Below, one piece after another: positions 8,572 through 17,874 of a stretch of 64,000 bases of DNA. Position 1 is the first letter of the stretch. Each line of letters opens with the position of its first letter. Location of the stretch: contig CAKSEY010000007.1 in assembly GCA_934448295.1 (NCBI GenBank), positions 1 through 64,000 of the forward strand, read 5' to 3'. Under the pieces are notes generated by a model, which saw nothing but the letters and a program-made list of their open reading frames with translations, ran no database searches and was not told the DNA's origin. This stretch comes from an uncultured Oscillospiraceae bacterium. GTDB taxonomy: Bacteria; Bacillota; Clostridia; Oscillospirales; Ruminococcaceae. The position numbers and the translations under genes were made by a program.

Positions 8572-8631
8572 TAAACAAATATGTTTACCACGTTTCTATT
8601 GTATTATACTAAACAAATTTGTTTTTGTCAA
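8572..8631 (-). promoter_or_regulatory. promoter of the xis-int-rep unit with palindromic operators
   Basis: On the minus strand TTGACA (8631-8626) and TATAAT (8608-8603) are 17 bases apart, a perfect sigma-A promoter. A perfect palindrome AAACAAATTTGTTT (8611-8624) fills the spacer, and a near-palindrome TAAACAAATATGTTTA lies at 8572-8587 downstream of the start. Their placement is that of repressor operators, most simply for the divergent XRE regulator. Confidence 0.8.
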
Positions 8632-8649
8632 TAGCTTTTTGAAAAAAAT

Positions 8650-8701
8650 TAAACATTTATGCTTATTTTGTATTGACTATCTTAAACCTTTATGCTATAC
8701 T
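8650..8701 (+). promoter_or_regulatory. promoter and direct repeats ahead of the XRE regulator
   Basis: TTGACT (8673-8678) and TATACT (8696-8701) are spaced by 17 bases. Two copies of AAAC(A/C)TTTATGCT, at 8651-8663 and 8684-8696, bracket the -35 box and abut the -10 box. These differ from the palindromes at the divergent promoter, so they may bind a different protein or serve as autoregulatory half-sites. Confidence 0.7.
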
Positions 8702-8728
8702 AATATGTATCAGAGGGAGTTGATTTGT

Positions 8729-9211
8729 ATGGCAATAGGTGAAAGAATACGATTTATCCGTAATTTACGGGGAATGACCCAGAAGTGGCTTGGCATATCT
8801 TCCGGATTACCGGAAAAGACCGCAGATATTCGCATGGCTCAATACGAAAGTGGAACACGCGTACCGAAGGCAGAACAAACCGAAAAGATAGCCGAAGCTC
8901 TTAATGTGTCGCCTGCGGCACTGAATGTTCCTGACATAGAAAGCTATGTAGGGGTTATGCACACGCTGTTTGCGCTTGAAGACCTGTACGGCATTAAGAT
9001 TGACGAGGTTGGCGGGGAGCCTGTTATTCGCTTGAACTCAAACAGCAGGGAATACTCCAAGATGTATGATATGTTCAAGGCGTGGCAAAAGGAAGCCGAA
9101 AAATGGCGAAACGGCGAGATAACCAAAGAGGACTATGACCAGTGGCGCTACCGTTATCCGTTGGTGGAAGCGGAGCGCGCACAAGCGCTTGAGCGAGAAG
9201 CGCAAAGCTGA
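8729..9211 (+). CDS. XRE-family transcriptional regulator of the mobile element
   Basis: 160 residues starting at MAIGERIRF, with GGAGTTG upstream; an upstream in-frame start lies in the promoter and is unlikely. The N-terminal XRE helix-turn-helix spans about residues 4-66 (MTQKWLGISSGLPEKTADI, then PKAEQTEKIAEALNVS). A C-terminal helical section follows (YDMFKAWQKEAEKWRNGEIT), common in clostridial XRE proteins on integrative elements. It is divergent from xis-int, and palindromic operators lie in the shared intergenic region, so it probably represses excision and its own gene. Confidence 0.85.
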   Translation: MAIGERIRFIRNLRGMTQKWLGISSGLPEKTADIRMAQYESGTRVPKAEQTEKIAEALNVSPAALNVPDIESYVGVMHTLFALEDLYGIKIDEVGGEPVIRLNSNSREYSKMYDMFKAWQKEAEKWRNGEITKEDYDQWRYRYPLVEAERAQALEREAQS

Positions 9212-9222
9212 TAAATAAAAAA

Positions 9223-9255
9223 AGGCATTACCGACTGCATAAGTCGATAATGCCT
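9223..9255 (+). terminator. bidirectional hairpin terminator after the XRE gene
   Basis: AGGCATTACCGACT (9223-9236) pairs with AGTCGATAATGCCT (9242-9255) with one mismatch. An A-run precedes it and a T-rich tract follows, so it can terminate in both directions. Confidence 0.75.
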
Positions 9256-9410
9256 AATTTATTTGGATTTACCCGCAAACCGCTTGCTGTTCTTACAACA
9301 AATGCGGTTTTAAGGCTGCTATCATTTTGCTATCAAATCGGGATTTGAAGTGTCACAAATGGCTTTGTTAAGCCATTCTTTTGGGGCTTTACTCATTCCC
9401 ACTCAATAGT
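9256..9410. other. element-guaA junction with probable attachment site
   Basis: Between the last element gene and the guaA stop there are two hairpins (AAACCGC 9277-9283 with GCGGTTT 9304-9310, and AATGGCTT 9358-9365 with AAGCCATT 9370-9377) and no open frame. The guaA end, encoding ATIEWE and the stop, is a known recombination target for integrative elements, so the attachment core is expected around 9390-9410. No second copy of this sequence was seen further left, so the other junction should lie outside the window. Confidence 0.45.
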
Positions 9411-10934
9411 AGCCGGTGGCTTAGAAGTAATATCATAAACAATACGGTTAATATTCTTAACCTCGTTTACGATACGCACAGAGACCTTCTCCAGCACATC
9501 ATAAGGAATACGCGAGAAATCCGCCGTCATGAAGTCGCTGGTAGAAACACCGCGGAGCGCGAGCGTGTAGTCGTAGGTTCTGCCGTCGCCCATAACGCCT
9601 ACGGAGCGCATATTGGTGAGCACTGCGAAGTACTGATTAATGCTGCGGTCAAGCCCGGCGTTTGCGATTTCCTCGCGGAAAATAGCGTCAGCGTCCTGGA
9701 GGGTAGCAACCTTTTCAGGGGTGATGTCGCCGATAATTCTAATTGCAAGCCCGGGTCCCGGGAACGGCTGGCGCCATACCAGCTTCTCGTCCAGACCGAG
9801 CGTGGTTCCGAGGGCGCGAACCTCGTCCTTGAACAGCAGGCGGAGCGGCTCAATTATCTCCTTGAAGTCAACGTAGTCAGGCAGACCGCCAACGTTGTGG
9901 TGGCTCTTGATTACTGCTGCGTCGCCAAGTCCGGATTCAATGACATCGGGGTAGATGGTTCCCTGAACAAGGTAGTCCACCTTGCCGATTTTCTTTGCTT
10001 CTTCCTCGAATACGCGGATAAACTCCTCGCCGATTATCTTGCGCTTTGCCTCCGGCTCGGTAACTCCTGCAAGCTTGCCGAGGAACCTCTCGCCGGCGTT
10101 CACGCGGACGAAGTTAACGCCGCTGTCAGCGAATGCAGCCTCTACCTCGTCGCCCTCGTTCTTTCTCATAAGGCCGTGGTCAACGAAAATACAGGTGAGC
10201 TGGCTTCCGATAGCCTTTGCAAGGAGCTTGCAGGCAACGGAGCTGTCAACACCGCCGGAGAGAGCCAGCAGAGCCTTGCCGTCGCCGACCTTCTCGCGAA
10301 TGGACTTGATTGCAGTCTCAGCGTAGCTTTCCATTGTCCAGTCGCCGCGGCAGCCGCAGACATTGTACAGGAAGTTTCCGAGCATATCAAAGCCGCGCTC
10401 AGTGTGATTTACTTCCGGGTGGAACTGCACACCGTAGAATTTCTTCTCAACGTTCTGGATAGCGGCATACGGGCACTTTGCCGTGTGGCCGCACACCTCA
10501 AAGCCCTCCGGGAGCTTCTTGATGTAGTCGTTGTGGCTCATCCATGTAACGGTTTTGCTCTCGATTCCCTTGAACAGCAGGGAATTGGTGTCGACCTCTG
10601 TCTCAGTCCTGCCGAATTCAGACAGGGAGCTGTCAACAGCAGTGCCGATTTCGCCGCCGAGGCTGTAAGCCATGAACTGCACGCCATAGCAGATACCAAG
10701 CACCGGAACTCCCAGCTCGAATATCTCCCTGGACATTCTGGGGGAATTTTCGAGGTACACGCTGTTCGGACCGCCGGTGAAGATTATACCCTTGGGGTTC
10801 ATAGCGCGGATCTCTTCAATAGGGGTCTTGTAGGACTTAACCTCGCAGTAAATTTTATGCTCTCTGACGCGGCGGGCGATAAGCTGATTGTACTGACCGC
10901 CGAAGTCGAGGACAAGGACTAACTCGTGGGACAT
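9393..10934 (-). CDS. guaA: GMP synthase (glutamine-hydrolysing)
   Basis: 513 residues from the ATG at 10934 (GGAGGTAATC just upstream). The class I glutamine amidotransferase domain comes first: LGICYGVQ contains the nucleophile Cys, and [11 protein letters not shown] gives His and Glu of the triad. Then come the ATP pyrophosphatase domain (LSGGVDSSV) and the dimerisation domain ending KPPATIEWE. It converts XMP to GMP with glutamine and ATP. It is the last gene of the purine operon, 16 bases after the AICAR transformylase gene. The mobile element lies immediately downstream, and the coding end appears intact, as expected when an integrase recombines within the 3' end and restores it. Confidence 0.97.
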   Translation of the reverse strand: MSHELVLVLDFGGQYNQLIARRVREHKIYCEVKSYKTPIEEIRAMNPKGIIFTGGPNSVYLENSPRMSREIFELGVPVLGICYGVQFMAYSLGGEIGTAVDSSLSEFGRTETEVDTNSLLFKGIESKTVTWMSHNDYIKKLPEGFEVCGHTAKCPYAAIQNVEKKFYGVQFHPEVNHTERGFDMLGNFLYNVCGCRGDWTMESYAETAIKSIREKVGDGKALLALSGGVDSSVACKLLAKAIGSQLTCIFVDHGLMRKNEGDEVEAAFADSGVNFVRVNAGERFLGKLAGVTEPEAKRKIIGEEFIRVFEEEAKKIGKVDYLVQGTIYPDVIESGLGDAAVIKSHHNVGGLPDYVDFKEIIEPLRLLFKDEVRALGTTLGLDEKLVWRQPFPGPGLAIRIIGDITPEKVATLQDADAIFREEIANAGLDRSINQYFAVLTNMRSVGVMGDGRTYDYTLALRGVSTSDFMTADFSRIPYDVLEKVSVRIVNEVKNINRIVYDITSKPPATIEWE

Positions 10935-10950
10935 GATTACCTCCAAAAAA

Positions 10951-12129
10951 TCAGTGATGGAACAGACGGATTCCAGTGAAAGCCATTGTTATGCCGTACT
11001 TGTTGCATACCTCAATAACGTTGTCGTCGCGGATAGAGCCGCCGGGCTGAGCTATGTACTGAACGCCGCTCTTGTGCGCTCTCTCGATGTTGTCGCCGAA
11101 CGGGAAGAACGCGTCAGAGCCAAGGGATACGCCCTTCATTGTGTCGAGCCATGCGCGCTTCTCCTCGCGGGTGAATACGGCGGGCTTTACCTTGAAGAAC
11201 TTCTGCCATTCGCCCTCGGCGAGAACGTCCATATAGTCGTCGCCGATGTACAGGTCGATGGTGTTGTCGCGGTCTGCGCGGCGGATATTGTCAACGAACT
11301 GGAGCCCCATTACCTGCGGAGACTGGCGGAGATACCAGTTGTCCGCCTTTGTTCCTGCAAGGCGGGTGCAGTGGATCCTGGACTGCTGACCTGCGCCGAT
11401 ACCGATAGCCTGACCTCCGCAGGCGTAAGCAACGGAGTTGGACTGCGTGTACTTCAGAGTGATGAGCGCGATGGCGAGATCGTGCTTTGCGCTCTCCGGG
11501 AGATTTTTTGCTTCCGTGGGGATATTGGCGAACAGCTCGTCGTTGATGACCAGCTCGTTTCTGCCCTGCTCAAAGGTTATGCCGTAAACCTGCTTGCGCT
11601 CTATCTTTTCGGGAACGTAGTCAGGGTCGATTTTGATTATATTGTAGCCGCCCTTTTTCTTGCTCTTGAGTATTTCAAGAGCTTCAGGCTCATAGCCGGG
11701 AGCGATAACTCCGTCGGAAACCTCTCTCTGGATTATCCTGGCGGTGGAAACGTCGCAGACGTCGGACAGCGCGATGAAATCGCCGTAGCTGCTCATTCTG
11801 TCAGCGCCTCTTGCCCTTGCGTAAGCGCAGGCGAGGGGAGACAGCTCACCGAGGTCGTCCACCCAGTATATCTTTGCGAGGGTATCGGTCAGCGGCAGAC
11901 CAATGGCAGCGCCAGCCGGGGAAACGTGCTTGAAGCTTGTCGCAGCGGGGTAGCCTGTCGCAGCCTTTAGCTCCTTTACGAGCTGCCAGCCGTTGAATGC
12001 GTCGAGGAAGTTGATGTAGCCGGGGCGTCCGTTGAGCACCTCAATAGGAAGCTCAGCGCCGTTTTCCATATAGATCCTTGCGGGCTTCTGGTTGGGGTTG
12101 CAGCCGTACTTTAATTCGAATTCCTTCAT
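10951..12129 (-). CDS. purH: AICAR transformylase, stand-alone domain form
   Basis: 392 residues. It contains only the transformylase half of bacterial Pur[11 protein letters not shown] (Lys-His of the active site), the substrate section GIGAGQQSR and the C-terminal [14 protein letters not shown] with QPGGSIRDD. The N-terminal IMP cyclohydrolase domain of the usual 510-530-residue bifunctional protein is absent. It formylates AICAR from 10-formyl-tetrahydrofolate to give FAICAR. The missing step is supplied by the separate cyclohydrolase encoded just upstream, 12 bases away. Confidence 0.92.
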   Translation of the reverse strand: MKEFELKYGCNPNQKPARIYMENGAELPIEVLNGRPGYINFLDAFNGWQLVKELKAATGYPAATSFKHVSPAGAAIGLPLTDTLAKIYWVDDLGELSPLACAYARARGADRMSSYGDFIALSDVCDVSTARIIQREVSDGVIAPGYEPEALEILKSKKKGGYNIIKIDPDYVPEKIERKQVYGITFEQGRNELVINDELFANIPTEAKNLPESAKHDLAIALITLKYTQSNSVAYACGGQAIGIGAGQQSRIHCTRLAGTKADNWYLRQSPQVMGLQFVDNIRRADRDNTIDLYIGDDYMDVLAEGEWQKFFKVKPAVFTREEKRAWLDTMKGVSLGSDAFFPFGDNIERAHKSGVQYIAQPGGSIRDDNVIEVCNKYGITMAFTGIRLFHH

Positions 12130-12141
12130 AGTATCTCCTTT

Positions 12142-12876
12142 TTAAACGTTCTTATTAACGATTCTGCTTTCGTATTTTCCGGTCTCCAGGTCGATATATC
12201 GAACGAACAGTGAAACCTTGTTGTCCTTGTTGAGATTAGTCCACAGATAGTCTGTGAGCTTGTCTATGTCCATATCCGGGATAATGACGTTCTTCGGCTC
12301 ACCCTCAAAGCTGGGGAGTCTGCGTATGCCGTCCTGCTCGACCTCGTCGCCTGCGTAGGTGTGGATAAAGCTGCCCTTTCCGGACATCGGGTTGCTGTAA
12401 GCGTAAGTGTATCTGCGGCAGGAGCTTCCGTCCCCGTCAGCGGATTTCAGAATGGACATAGCGTAGTTCATTGCACCGTTTTCGAGGTGGATTATGCCGG
12501 AAATTCTCGGCGTGTAGTTCGGCTTGTCGTCCTCAAATTCGCGGGTGCGCAGGGACTGTTCAAAGGTCATCTGCTTGTCCATCAGCTCGTAGATGGTGTC
12601 GGTCTGGTCTCCGTTGGTAACGATGGTCTTGTTGCCGAGAACGCGCACCGGAGCGTAAATGATAAGGTGCGGGTCAACCATTTTGGAAGGGTCGAAAGCC
12701 TGGGTGCGGATCCCCTCGCCGTCCTCAACGAAAACGCGGTTGCGGCTGTTCTCGCTTCTGCCCATTATGAGGTAGGCTGTGACAGCCTTCTTTCCGTCAG
12801 GGGACTTGCCGATGATTATTCCTCTGCCGTGATATGCAAGGGAATTCAGTTCCTTGTCAAGTTCAGTGTAGTTCAT
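12142..12876 (-). CDS. purO: IMP cyclohydrolase, archaeal PurO type
   Basis: 244 residues, the size of the PurO/IMP_cyclohyd family, with the typical opening YHGRGIIIGKSPDGKKAVTA and the section NYTPRISGIIH. This family is unrelated in fold to the cyclohydrolase domain of bifunctional PurH. It closes the ring of FAICAR to give IMP, the last step of de novo synthesis. Its position directly before a transformylase lacking its own cyclohydrolase domain is strong context. The symbol follows the archaeal gene; many clostridial genomes annotate it simply as IMP cyclohydrolase. Confidence 0.88.
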   Translation of the reverse strand: MNYTELDKELNSLAYHGRGIIIGKSPDGKKAVTAYLIMGRSENSRNRVFVEDGEGIRTQAFDPSKMVDPHLIIYAPVRVLGNKTIVTNGDQTDTIYELMDKQMTFEQSLRTREFEDDKPNYTPRISGIIHLENGAMNYAMSILKSADGDGSSCRRYTYAYSNPMSGKGSFIHTYAGDEVEQDGIRRLPSFEGEPKNVIIPDMDIDKLTDYLWTNLNKDNKVSLFVRYIDLETGKYESRIVNKNV

Positions 12877-12889
12877 AACTTATATCCTT

Positions 12890-13636
12890 TCAGAATTTCC
12901 CTGCATAGCAGGTGGTTTTATAGCTTATGGCGACCTTGCCGTACCTGTGGTATTTGTCGAACAGGTCCCTTATCTCAGTGATGAACGCCTTTAAGTTCGG
13001 GTCGCTTTCCTTGGGTGAATAGGACAGCGAAAGCGAGTTTCCGATGAACTGTTCCCGGCTGAAAATTACCGGATTTTCCATCTGGAACACCTCGACCGAG
13101 GAGAAATACTCATTCCGCAGGAACTTGTCGCCCTCTTCCTCTGAGCGTACGCCCATGTGACTGCGGCGGTTCGCGAAATCCGGGCAGTACTTCCGGAATA
13201 TCTCGTCGCGCTCCATGCTTATCGCGCCGCTGAGCCTGCTGTTGAAGACTATCGCCAGCCGTCCGTCCGGGGTGAGCAGCCGTTTACATTCCTCGCGGAA
13301 TCTGTTCTCGTCAAACCAGTGGAATGCCTGCGCCGCGGTTATCAGTCCGAACCTGTGCTCCGGAAGCCCGGTGCTTTCCGCGGAAGCCATTACGATTTCC
13401 GCCCTGCCGCCAACGCATTTCAGCAGCTCGCGGCACATATCCGTGTTAGGCTCGACTGCGGTGACGCTCCACGGCTTTGCAAGGAGCTTTTCTGTGAACT
13501 TCCCGGTGCCCGCGCCTATGTCCGCGACATTTTCCGCGTTCGTCATTTTGTAGAGCCAGTCCACCAGCGCGGTAGGGTAGGAGGGGCGGAATTTCGCATA
13601 GAGCTGCGCCTTTCCGGAGAATCTTTCTTCGTTCAT
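12890..13636 (-). CDS. class I SAM-dependent methyltransferase
   Basis: 248 residues from the ATG at 13636; GGGAGG overlaps the end of the upstream gene and sets this start. SAM-binding motif I is VADIGAGTGKFTEKL, followed by the acidic VTAVEPNTDM and then AAQAFHWFD, a combination seen in small-molecule methyltransferases of the Methyltransf_11 type. The substrate cannot be read from sequence. It lies within the purine operon between a hypothetical gene and the cyclohydrolase with one-base spacing, so it is co-translated with pathway genes, but no known purine step needs it. Confidence 0.75.
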   Translation of the reverse strand: MNEERFSGKAQLYAKFRPSYPTALVDWLYKMTNAENVADIGAGTGKFTEKLLAKPWSVTAVEPNTDMCRELLKCVGGRAEIVMASAESTGLPEHRFGLITAAQAFHWFDENRFREECKRLLTPDGRLAIVFNSRLSGAISMERDEIFRKYCPDFANRRSHMGVRSEEEGDKFLRNEYFSSVEVFQMENPVIFSREQFIGNSLSLSYSPKESDPNLKAFITEIRDLFDKYHRYGKVAISYKTTCYAGKF

Positions 13637-13637
13637 C

Positions 13638-14141
13638 TCATTCCTCCCTGATGTAGTTCCAGCGCTTGCCGGAGAGGTTGTCGTTCCACGGAGAAAGTCC
13701 GCGGTATTCACCAACGTACATTGCGTCCTCGCCGCGCAAGACCCATTCAACCAGCTCCACCGGAACCGGCGTGAATTCCAGCTTTACGCTGAACGCCGGG
13801 GGCATATCCTCTTCAGACAGAATATCGTGAGCCTCTGTGCGGAGCTCGACCGGTCTCAGGAAAGTGAGCACGTTCCCGGCGGTGATTTCCGGGAGGTAGT
13901 CAACGTCGTACTCGTCAGCGTGCTCCTCAATAATGTCAGTCAGGTATTCGGCAGTGGCTTCACAGAGAGTTTCCCTTAATTCGTCCGGGAGCTGGCTGAA
14001 ATATTCCGCACACTTTCTGAGATAGTCCTCGCCGACCTTTTTGCCGAACAGCTTTATTTCGTTTTCCGCGTCGGTGAAAATGGCTCCCTCTGTGGTGTTG
14101 AAGAAATCCGCGCTTTCGCCGGATATTATTATCCTGCTCAT
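13638..14141 (-). CDS. hypothetical acidic protein in the purine operon
   Basis: 167 residues, strongly acidic (DILSEEDMPPAF, EEHADEYDVDYLPE), without signal peptide or membrane segment. No family was recognised. Its ATG overlaps the purN stop (ATGA), and it ends one base before the methyltransferase start, so it is coupled on both sides. Length and composition suggest a soluble cytosolic protein. It could be a lineage-specific hitchhiker or an accessory of the pathway. Confidence 0.7.
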   Translation of the reverse strand: MSRIIISGESADFFNTTEGAIFTDAENEIKLFGKKVGEDYLRKCAEYFSQLPDELRETLCEATAEYLTDIIEEHADEYDVDYLPEITAGNVLTFLRPVELRTEAHDILSEEDMPPAFSVKLEFTPVPVELVEWVLRGEDAMYVGEYRGLSPWNDNLSGKRWNYIREE

Positions 14142-14761
14142 AATATTTCGGTGACGCCGTTTTTAACGACTATCCTATCCTCGCAGAACAGGGAAGCCGC
14201 CAGCGGCAGGAGCTTCCACTCGGCCTCCTCCATAATGCGCTTCTGGAGCGTTTCAGGAGTGTCGCCGGTTTTTACCTCCACCGCTTTCTGGAGGATTATC
14301 GGCCCCGCGTCGCAGTCGGCGGTAACGAAGTGCACCGTGGCGCCGGAAACCTTTACTCCCTTTGCAAGAGCCGCCTCGTGGACATGAAGCCCGTAGAAGC
14401 CCTTTCCGCAGAAGGAGGGGATAAGCGCCGGGTGAATGTTTATCATCTTGTTCGGAAATGCGTCGCACACCTGCTCGTCAAGTATCGTCATGAATCCGGC
14501 GTAAACCACCAGATCCGCCTTTTCCTCAACAAGTGCGTCACGCATTGCCTTGCTGTAACTCTTTACGTCCGCATAGTCCTTACGAACCAGTACTCGGGTC
14601 TTTATGCCGTTGTTCTTTGCGCGCTCCAGCGCGTAGGCGTCCGCCTTGCTGGCGATAACGCAGGTGATTTTTCCGCCCTTTATCTCGCCGCGCTTCTCCG
14701 CGTCGATAAGCGCCTGAAGATTTGTCCCGCCGCCGGACACGAGCACCACGATATTTTTCAT
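14138..14761 (-). CDS. purN: phosphoribosylglycinamide formyltransferase
   Basis: 207 residues, full length. The N-terminal phosphate loop reads VLVSGGGTNLQALID; the catalytic Asn and His lie in MINIHPALIPSF and the catalytic Asp in VTADCDAGPII. It uses 10-formyl-tetrahydrofolate to formylate GAR to FGAR, step three of purine synthesis. It overlaps the following hypothetical gene by four bases and lies 21 bases after another hypothetical gene. Confidence 0.95.
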   Translation of the reverse strand: MKNIVVLVSGGGTNLQALIDAEKRGEIKGGKITCVIASKADAYALERAKNNGIKTRVLVRKDYADVKSYSKAMRDALVEEKADLVVYAGFMTILDEQVCDAFPNKMINIHPALIPSFCGKGFYGLHVHEAALAKGVKVSGATVHFVTADCDAGPIILQKAVEVKTGDTPETLQKRIMEEAEWKLLPLAASLFCEDRIVVKNGVTEIL

Positions 14762-14782
14762 GAAATTACCTCCAAATGAGCG

Positions 14783-15328
14783 TTATTCTTCAAGCTGGAA
14801 CTCAATGCAGTTGTACCCGCCGTCATAGGGTTTCTCGCCCACGAACGGGTCTGCGTATTCGCCCGTGACCGAGTAGCACCCGACCGGGAGCACGCGTATT
14901 ACCTCGCAGTCCTCGCCGCGCAGAATCGCCTTGTCCCACGGCTCGCCGTTTATTGTAAGCTTTCCGCTGAACATCCTGGCGGGGGAGTGTTTCAGGTTCA
15001 TTTCCGGGTCGTTGCGGAACATGAAGCCGAAGCAGTGCACTACCTTGCCGTTCATGGTGTAGCAGTAGATCCCAAGCTCGTCCCATGTGTAGTTGACGCG
15101 CTTTGTGACCATTCCTTTGCCATGAGTCTGCTCAAGGAATTCGCGGTTCTCGCTGCTGGTCTTGAACGCCTGAGATCTCGGAGTCCCCAGTATTTTTTCA
15201 ACGGCGTCCATGGGCATGGGGACATCCAGCTTCATGCCGTTGATCACCAGACCGTTTTCTGAAATATCGACTGAGCACTGCTCCCCGGTGAAGGGAGCAG
15301 CAGTCTTTTTCTTGAAAAATCCGAACAT
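14783..15328 (-). CDS. hypothetical protein between purM and purN
   Basis: 181 residues. It opens MFGFFKKK, then a beta-rich body (GLVINGMKLDVPMPMDAVEKILGTP and later YTWDELGIYCYTMNGKVVHC). The pattern suggests a small soluble domain of the kind found in uncharacterised polymorphic-system proteins, but no family is claimed. It begins on the last base of the purM stop codon (TAATG), so it is translationally coupled to purM. Confidence 0.65.
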   Translation of the reverse strand: MFGFFKKKTAAPFTGEQCSVDISENGLVINGMKLDVPMPMDAVEKILGTPRSQAFKTSSENREFLEQTHGKGMVTKRVNYTWDELGIYCYTMNGKVVHCFGFMFRNDPEMNLKHSPARMFSGKLTINGEPWDKAILRGEDCEVIRVLPVGCYSVTGEYADPFVGEKPYDGGYNCIEFQLEE

Positions 15329-16362
15329 TATTCGATGATAACGCCCTCGTCGCTTGCAACGGTCTCGCCGATGACGTATGCCTTTTCGCCGTCTGCGTTG
15401 AGAATTTCAACAGCCTTTGCAGCGTCAGCCTTGTCAACAACGAGCATCATGCCGATACCCATATTGAATGTGTTGTACATATCGTGCTCGGGAATATTGC
15501 CCTCTTTCTGGAGGAGCTTGAAGATAGCGGGAACCTCGTAGCTGCTCTTGCTGATCTTCGCGGAAACTCCGTCAGGAAGCGCCCGCGGGATATTCTCATA
15601 GAATCCGCCGCCGGTGATATGGCTGATGGACTTTACGTTCAGCTTGGAGATAACGTCCAGAACCGGCTTGACGTAGATCCTAGTAGGAGCCAGCAGAGCA
15701 TCGCCGAGGGAGGTGCCCAGCTCGGGGTAGAATGTGCGGAGCTTCTGCTCGTTCACATTGAACACCTTTCTTACCAGGGAGAACCCGTTGGAGTGCACGC
15801 CGCTGGAAGCGATGCCGATAATAGCGTCCCCGGGCTTTACGGAGGCAGGGTCGAGTATCTTGGACTTATCAACGATACCGGTGCTGTAACCAGCGATGTC
15901 GTACTCGTCGTCGGGCATCATGCCGGGGTGCTCTGCAGTCTCGCCGCCGACCAGCGCGCAGCCGGCCATAACGCAGCCGTCAGCTACGCCCTTAACGATC
16001 TCAGCTACCTTCTCCGGAACCACCTTGCCAATGGCGATGTAGTCCAGGAAGAACAGGGGCTTTGCGCCGCAGCAGATTATGTCGTTGACGCACATTGCCA
16101 CCGCGTCGATACCGATGGTGTCGTGCTTGTTCATCAGCATTGCGATTTTGAGCTTGGTGCCTACGCCGTCAGTGCCGCTTACAAGAACAGGCTCCTTCAT
16201 TCCGGCGAGGTCGGGCATGAACAGACCGCCGAAGCCGCCGATCCCGGAAATGCAGCCGGGGGTGTTGGTTCTCGCAACGTGCTCCTTCATAAGACGAACG
16301 GATTCATAGCCTGCGGTCACGTCAACGCCCGCAGCCTTGTAGCTTTCGCTGTAACTTTTCAT
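15328..16362 (-). CDS. purM: phosphoribosylformylglycinamidine cyclo-ligase (AIR synthetase)
   Basis: 344 residues from the ATG at 16362 (AAGGACAG upstream). The family motifs are in order: [51 protein letters not shown] and [14 protein letters not shown] near residue 200. It closes the imidazole ring of FGAM with ATP to give AIR. The full set of residues is present. An 81-base gap separates it from purF, and its stop overlaps the next gene. Confidence 0.96.
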   Translation of the reverse strand: MKSYSESYKAAGVDVTAGYESVRLMKEHVARTNTPGCISGIGGFGGLFMPDLAGMKEPVLVSGTDGVGTKLKIAMLMNKHDTIGIDAVAMCVNDIICCGAKPLFFLDYIAIGKVVPEKVAEIVKGVADGCVMAGCALVGGETAEHPGMMPDDEYDIAGYSTGIVDKSKILDPASVKPGDAIIGIASSGVHSNGFSLVRKVFNVNEQKLRTFYPELGTSLGDALLAPTRIYVKPVLDVISKLNVKSISHITGGGFYENIPRALPDGVSAKISKSSYEVPAIFKLLQKEGNIPEHDMYNTFNMGIGMMLVVDKADAAKAVEILNADGEKAYVIGETVASDEGVIIE

Positions 16363-16443
16363 TTTTCTGTCCTTTCTTAAGGAGCGCCGCACTGAACGGA
16401 GCAGCCTTAATATATTACGTCAGCCCTCCGAACGGCGCGCGGC

Positions 16444-17868
16444 TCATTCGTCGAACTTCATTTCAAACTTGTCCTTGGGTATCTCCTTTGGAACTTCTAT
16501 CGGGTACTTCCCGGTGAAGCAGCCGGTGCAGAAGCCGCAGCCGGCGTTCTCAGCGATTTTCGTAACGCTGTCCGTGCTGAGGAATCCGAGGGAATCCACG
16601 CCGATTATCTGCGCTATTTCCTCAACGGTGTGCTTGTTCGCGATAAGGTTCTCCTTGCTGTCGATGTCAGTGCCGAAGAAGCACTCGCTCACGAAGGGCG
16701 GGGAGGATATCCTCATGTGTATCTCAGTAGCGCCCGCATGGCGGAGAAGCTTGACCACCTTCGCCGAGGTCGTTCCCCTGACGATACTGTCGTCAATCAG
16801 CACAACGCGCTTACCCTTTACCGTTTCGCTCACCGCGTTCAGCTTTATCTTGACGGAATTCTCACGCATTCCCTGGGTGGGCTGAATGAACGTTCTGCCG
16901 ATGTAGCGGTTCTTCACGAAGCCCACCCCGTAGGGGATACCGCTCTGCTGTGCGAAGCCGAGCGCCGCGTCAAGTCCGCTGTCCGGGCAGCCGATAACCA
17001 CGTCCGCCTGCACCGGGTGCTCCAGCGCGAGATAATGACCCGCACGAAGCCGCGCGCGGTGAACGCTGGCTCCCTCGATGACCGAATCGGGACGCGCAAA
17101 ATAAATGAACTCGAACACGCACATGGAGCTTTTCTGACCGCAGTGGGTCTTTATGCTCTGTACGCCGTTCTCGTCGATAACGACTATCTCGCCAGGCTCT
17201 ATATCCCGGACGAATTCAGCGCCGATGCTGTCTAGCGCGCAGCTCTCGGAAGCTGCAACGTAACCCGCGCCGTCCGGGAGTCTGCCCAGACAAAGCGGTC
17301 TGAAGCCCTGCGGGTCGCGCACCGCAATGAGCTTTTTCGGCGACATTATCACAAGTGAATACGCGCCCTTTATCTTATACATTGCCTGCTCGACCGCCTC
17401 CTGAATGGAGCCTGTCGAAAGGCGCGCCTCGGTAATCGCGTAGGAAATGACCTCGGTATCGCTGGTGCTGTGGAAAATCGCGCCTTTCAGCTCATACTGG
17501 CGGCGCAGGTCGAGCGCGTTGATGAGGTTTCCGTTGTGGGCGATGGCGAGCGCGCCCTTTACATGGCGCACCGTCATGGGCTGGCAGTTGGCTGTGTTGA
17601 CGTTTCCGGTGGTGGAGTAGCGCACATGACCGACAGCTATCCTGCCCTTCTCAAATTCAGAGAGTACGCGCTCTGTGAACACCTCGTTCACCAGACCAAG
17701 CCCCTTGTGGGTCTTGAAAACTCCGCGGTCGTTCACAACGATACCGCAGCTCTCCTGACCCCTGTGCTGAAGCGCATACAGCCCGAAATAAGCGGAGTGC
17801 GCCACATCGGACGGCGTATTGCAGTAAATGCCGAAAACACCGCATTCCTCGTGGATATTACCTGACAA
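16444..17868 (-). CDS. purF: amidophosphoribosyltransferase
   Basis: 474 residues. The nucleophile Cys9 lies in EECGVFG after an eight-residue leader expected to be removed; the glutaminase domain continues with LQHRGQES. The PRPP loop is VVLIDDSIVRGTTS. Cys residues in the C-terminal CGFCTGCF indicate the [4Fe-4S]-containing Bacillus-type enzyme. It makes phosphoribosylamine from PRPP and glutamine, the committed step of the pathway. Six bases separate it from the upstream paralog. Confidence 0.96.
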   Translation of the reverse strand: MSGNIHEECGVFGIYCNTPSDVAHSAYFGLYALQHRGQESCGIVVNDRGVFKTHKGLGLVNEVFTERVLSEFEKGRIAVGHVRYSTTGNVNTANCQPMTVRHVKGALAIAHNGNLINALDLRRQYELKGAIFHSTSDTEVISYAITEARLSTGSIQEAVEQAMYKIKGAYSLVIMSPKKLIAVRDPQGFRPLCLGRLPDGAGYVAASESCALDSIGAEFVRDIEPGEIVVIDENGVQSIKTHCGQKSSMCVFEFIYFARPDSVIEGASVHRARLRAGHYLALEHPVQADVVIGCPDSGLDAALGFAQQSGIPYGVGFVKNRYIGRTFIQPTQGMRENSVKIKLNAVSETVKGKRVVLIDDSIVRGTTSAKVVKLLRHAGATEIHMRISSPPFVSECFFGTDIDSKENLIANKHTVEEIAQIIGVDSLGFLSTDSVTKIAENAGCGFCTGCFTGKYPIEVPKEIPKDKFEMKFDE

Positions 17869-17874
17869 AGTATA

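Noticed and set aside
1..9000. Second attachment site matching the guaA 3' end
   Set aside because: No copy of the sequence around 9390-9410 was seen in the left region by eye, so the far junction is taken to lie outside.
9381..10922. A 513-codon plus-strand frame opposite guaA
   Set aside because: It mirrors guaA, has no ribosome site or family pattern, and arises from high-GC codon bias, as do other long antisense frames over purH, purM, adh and nadA.
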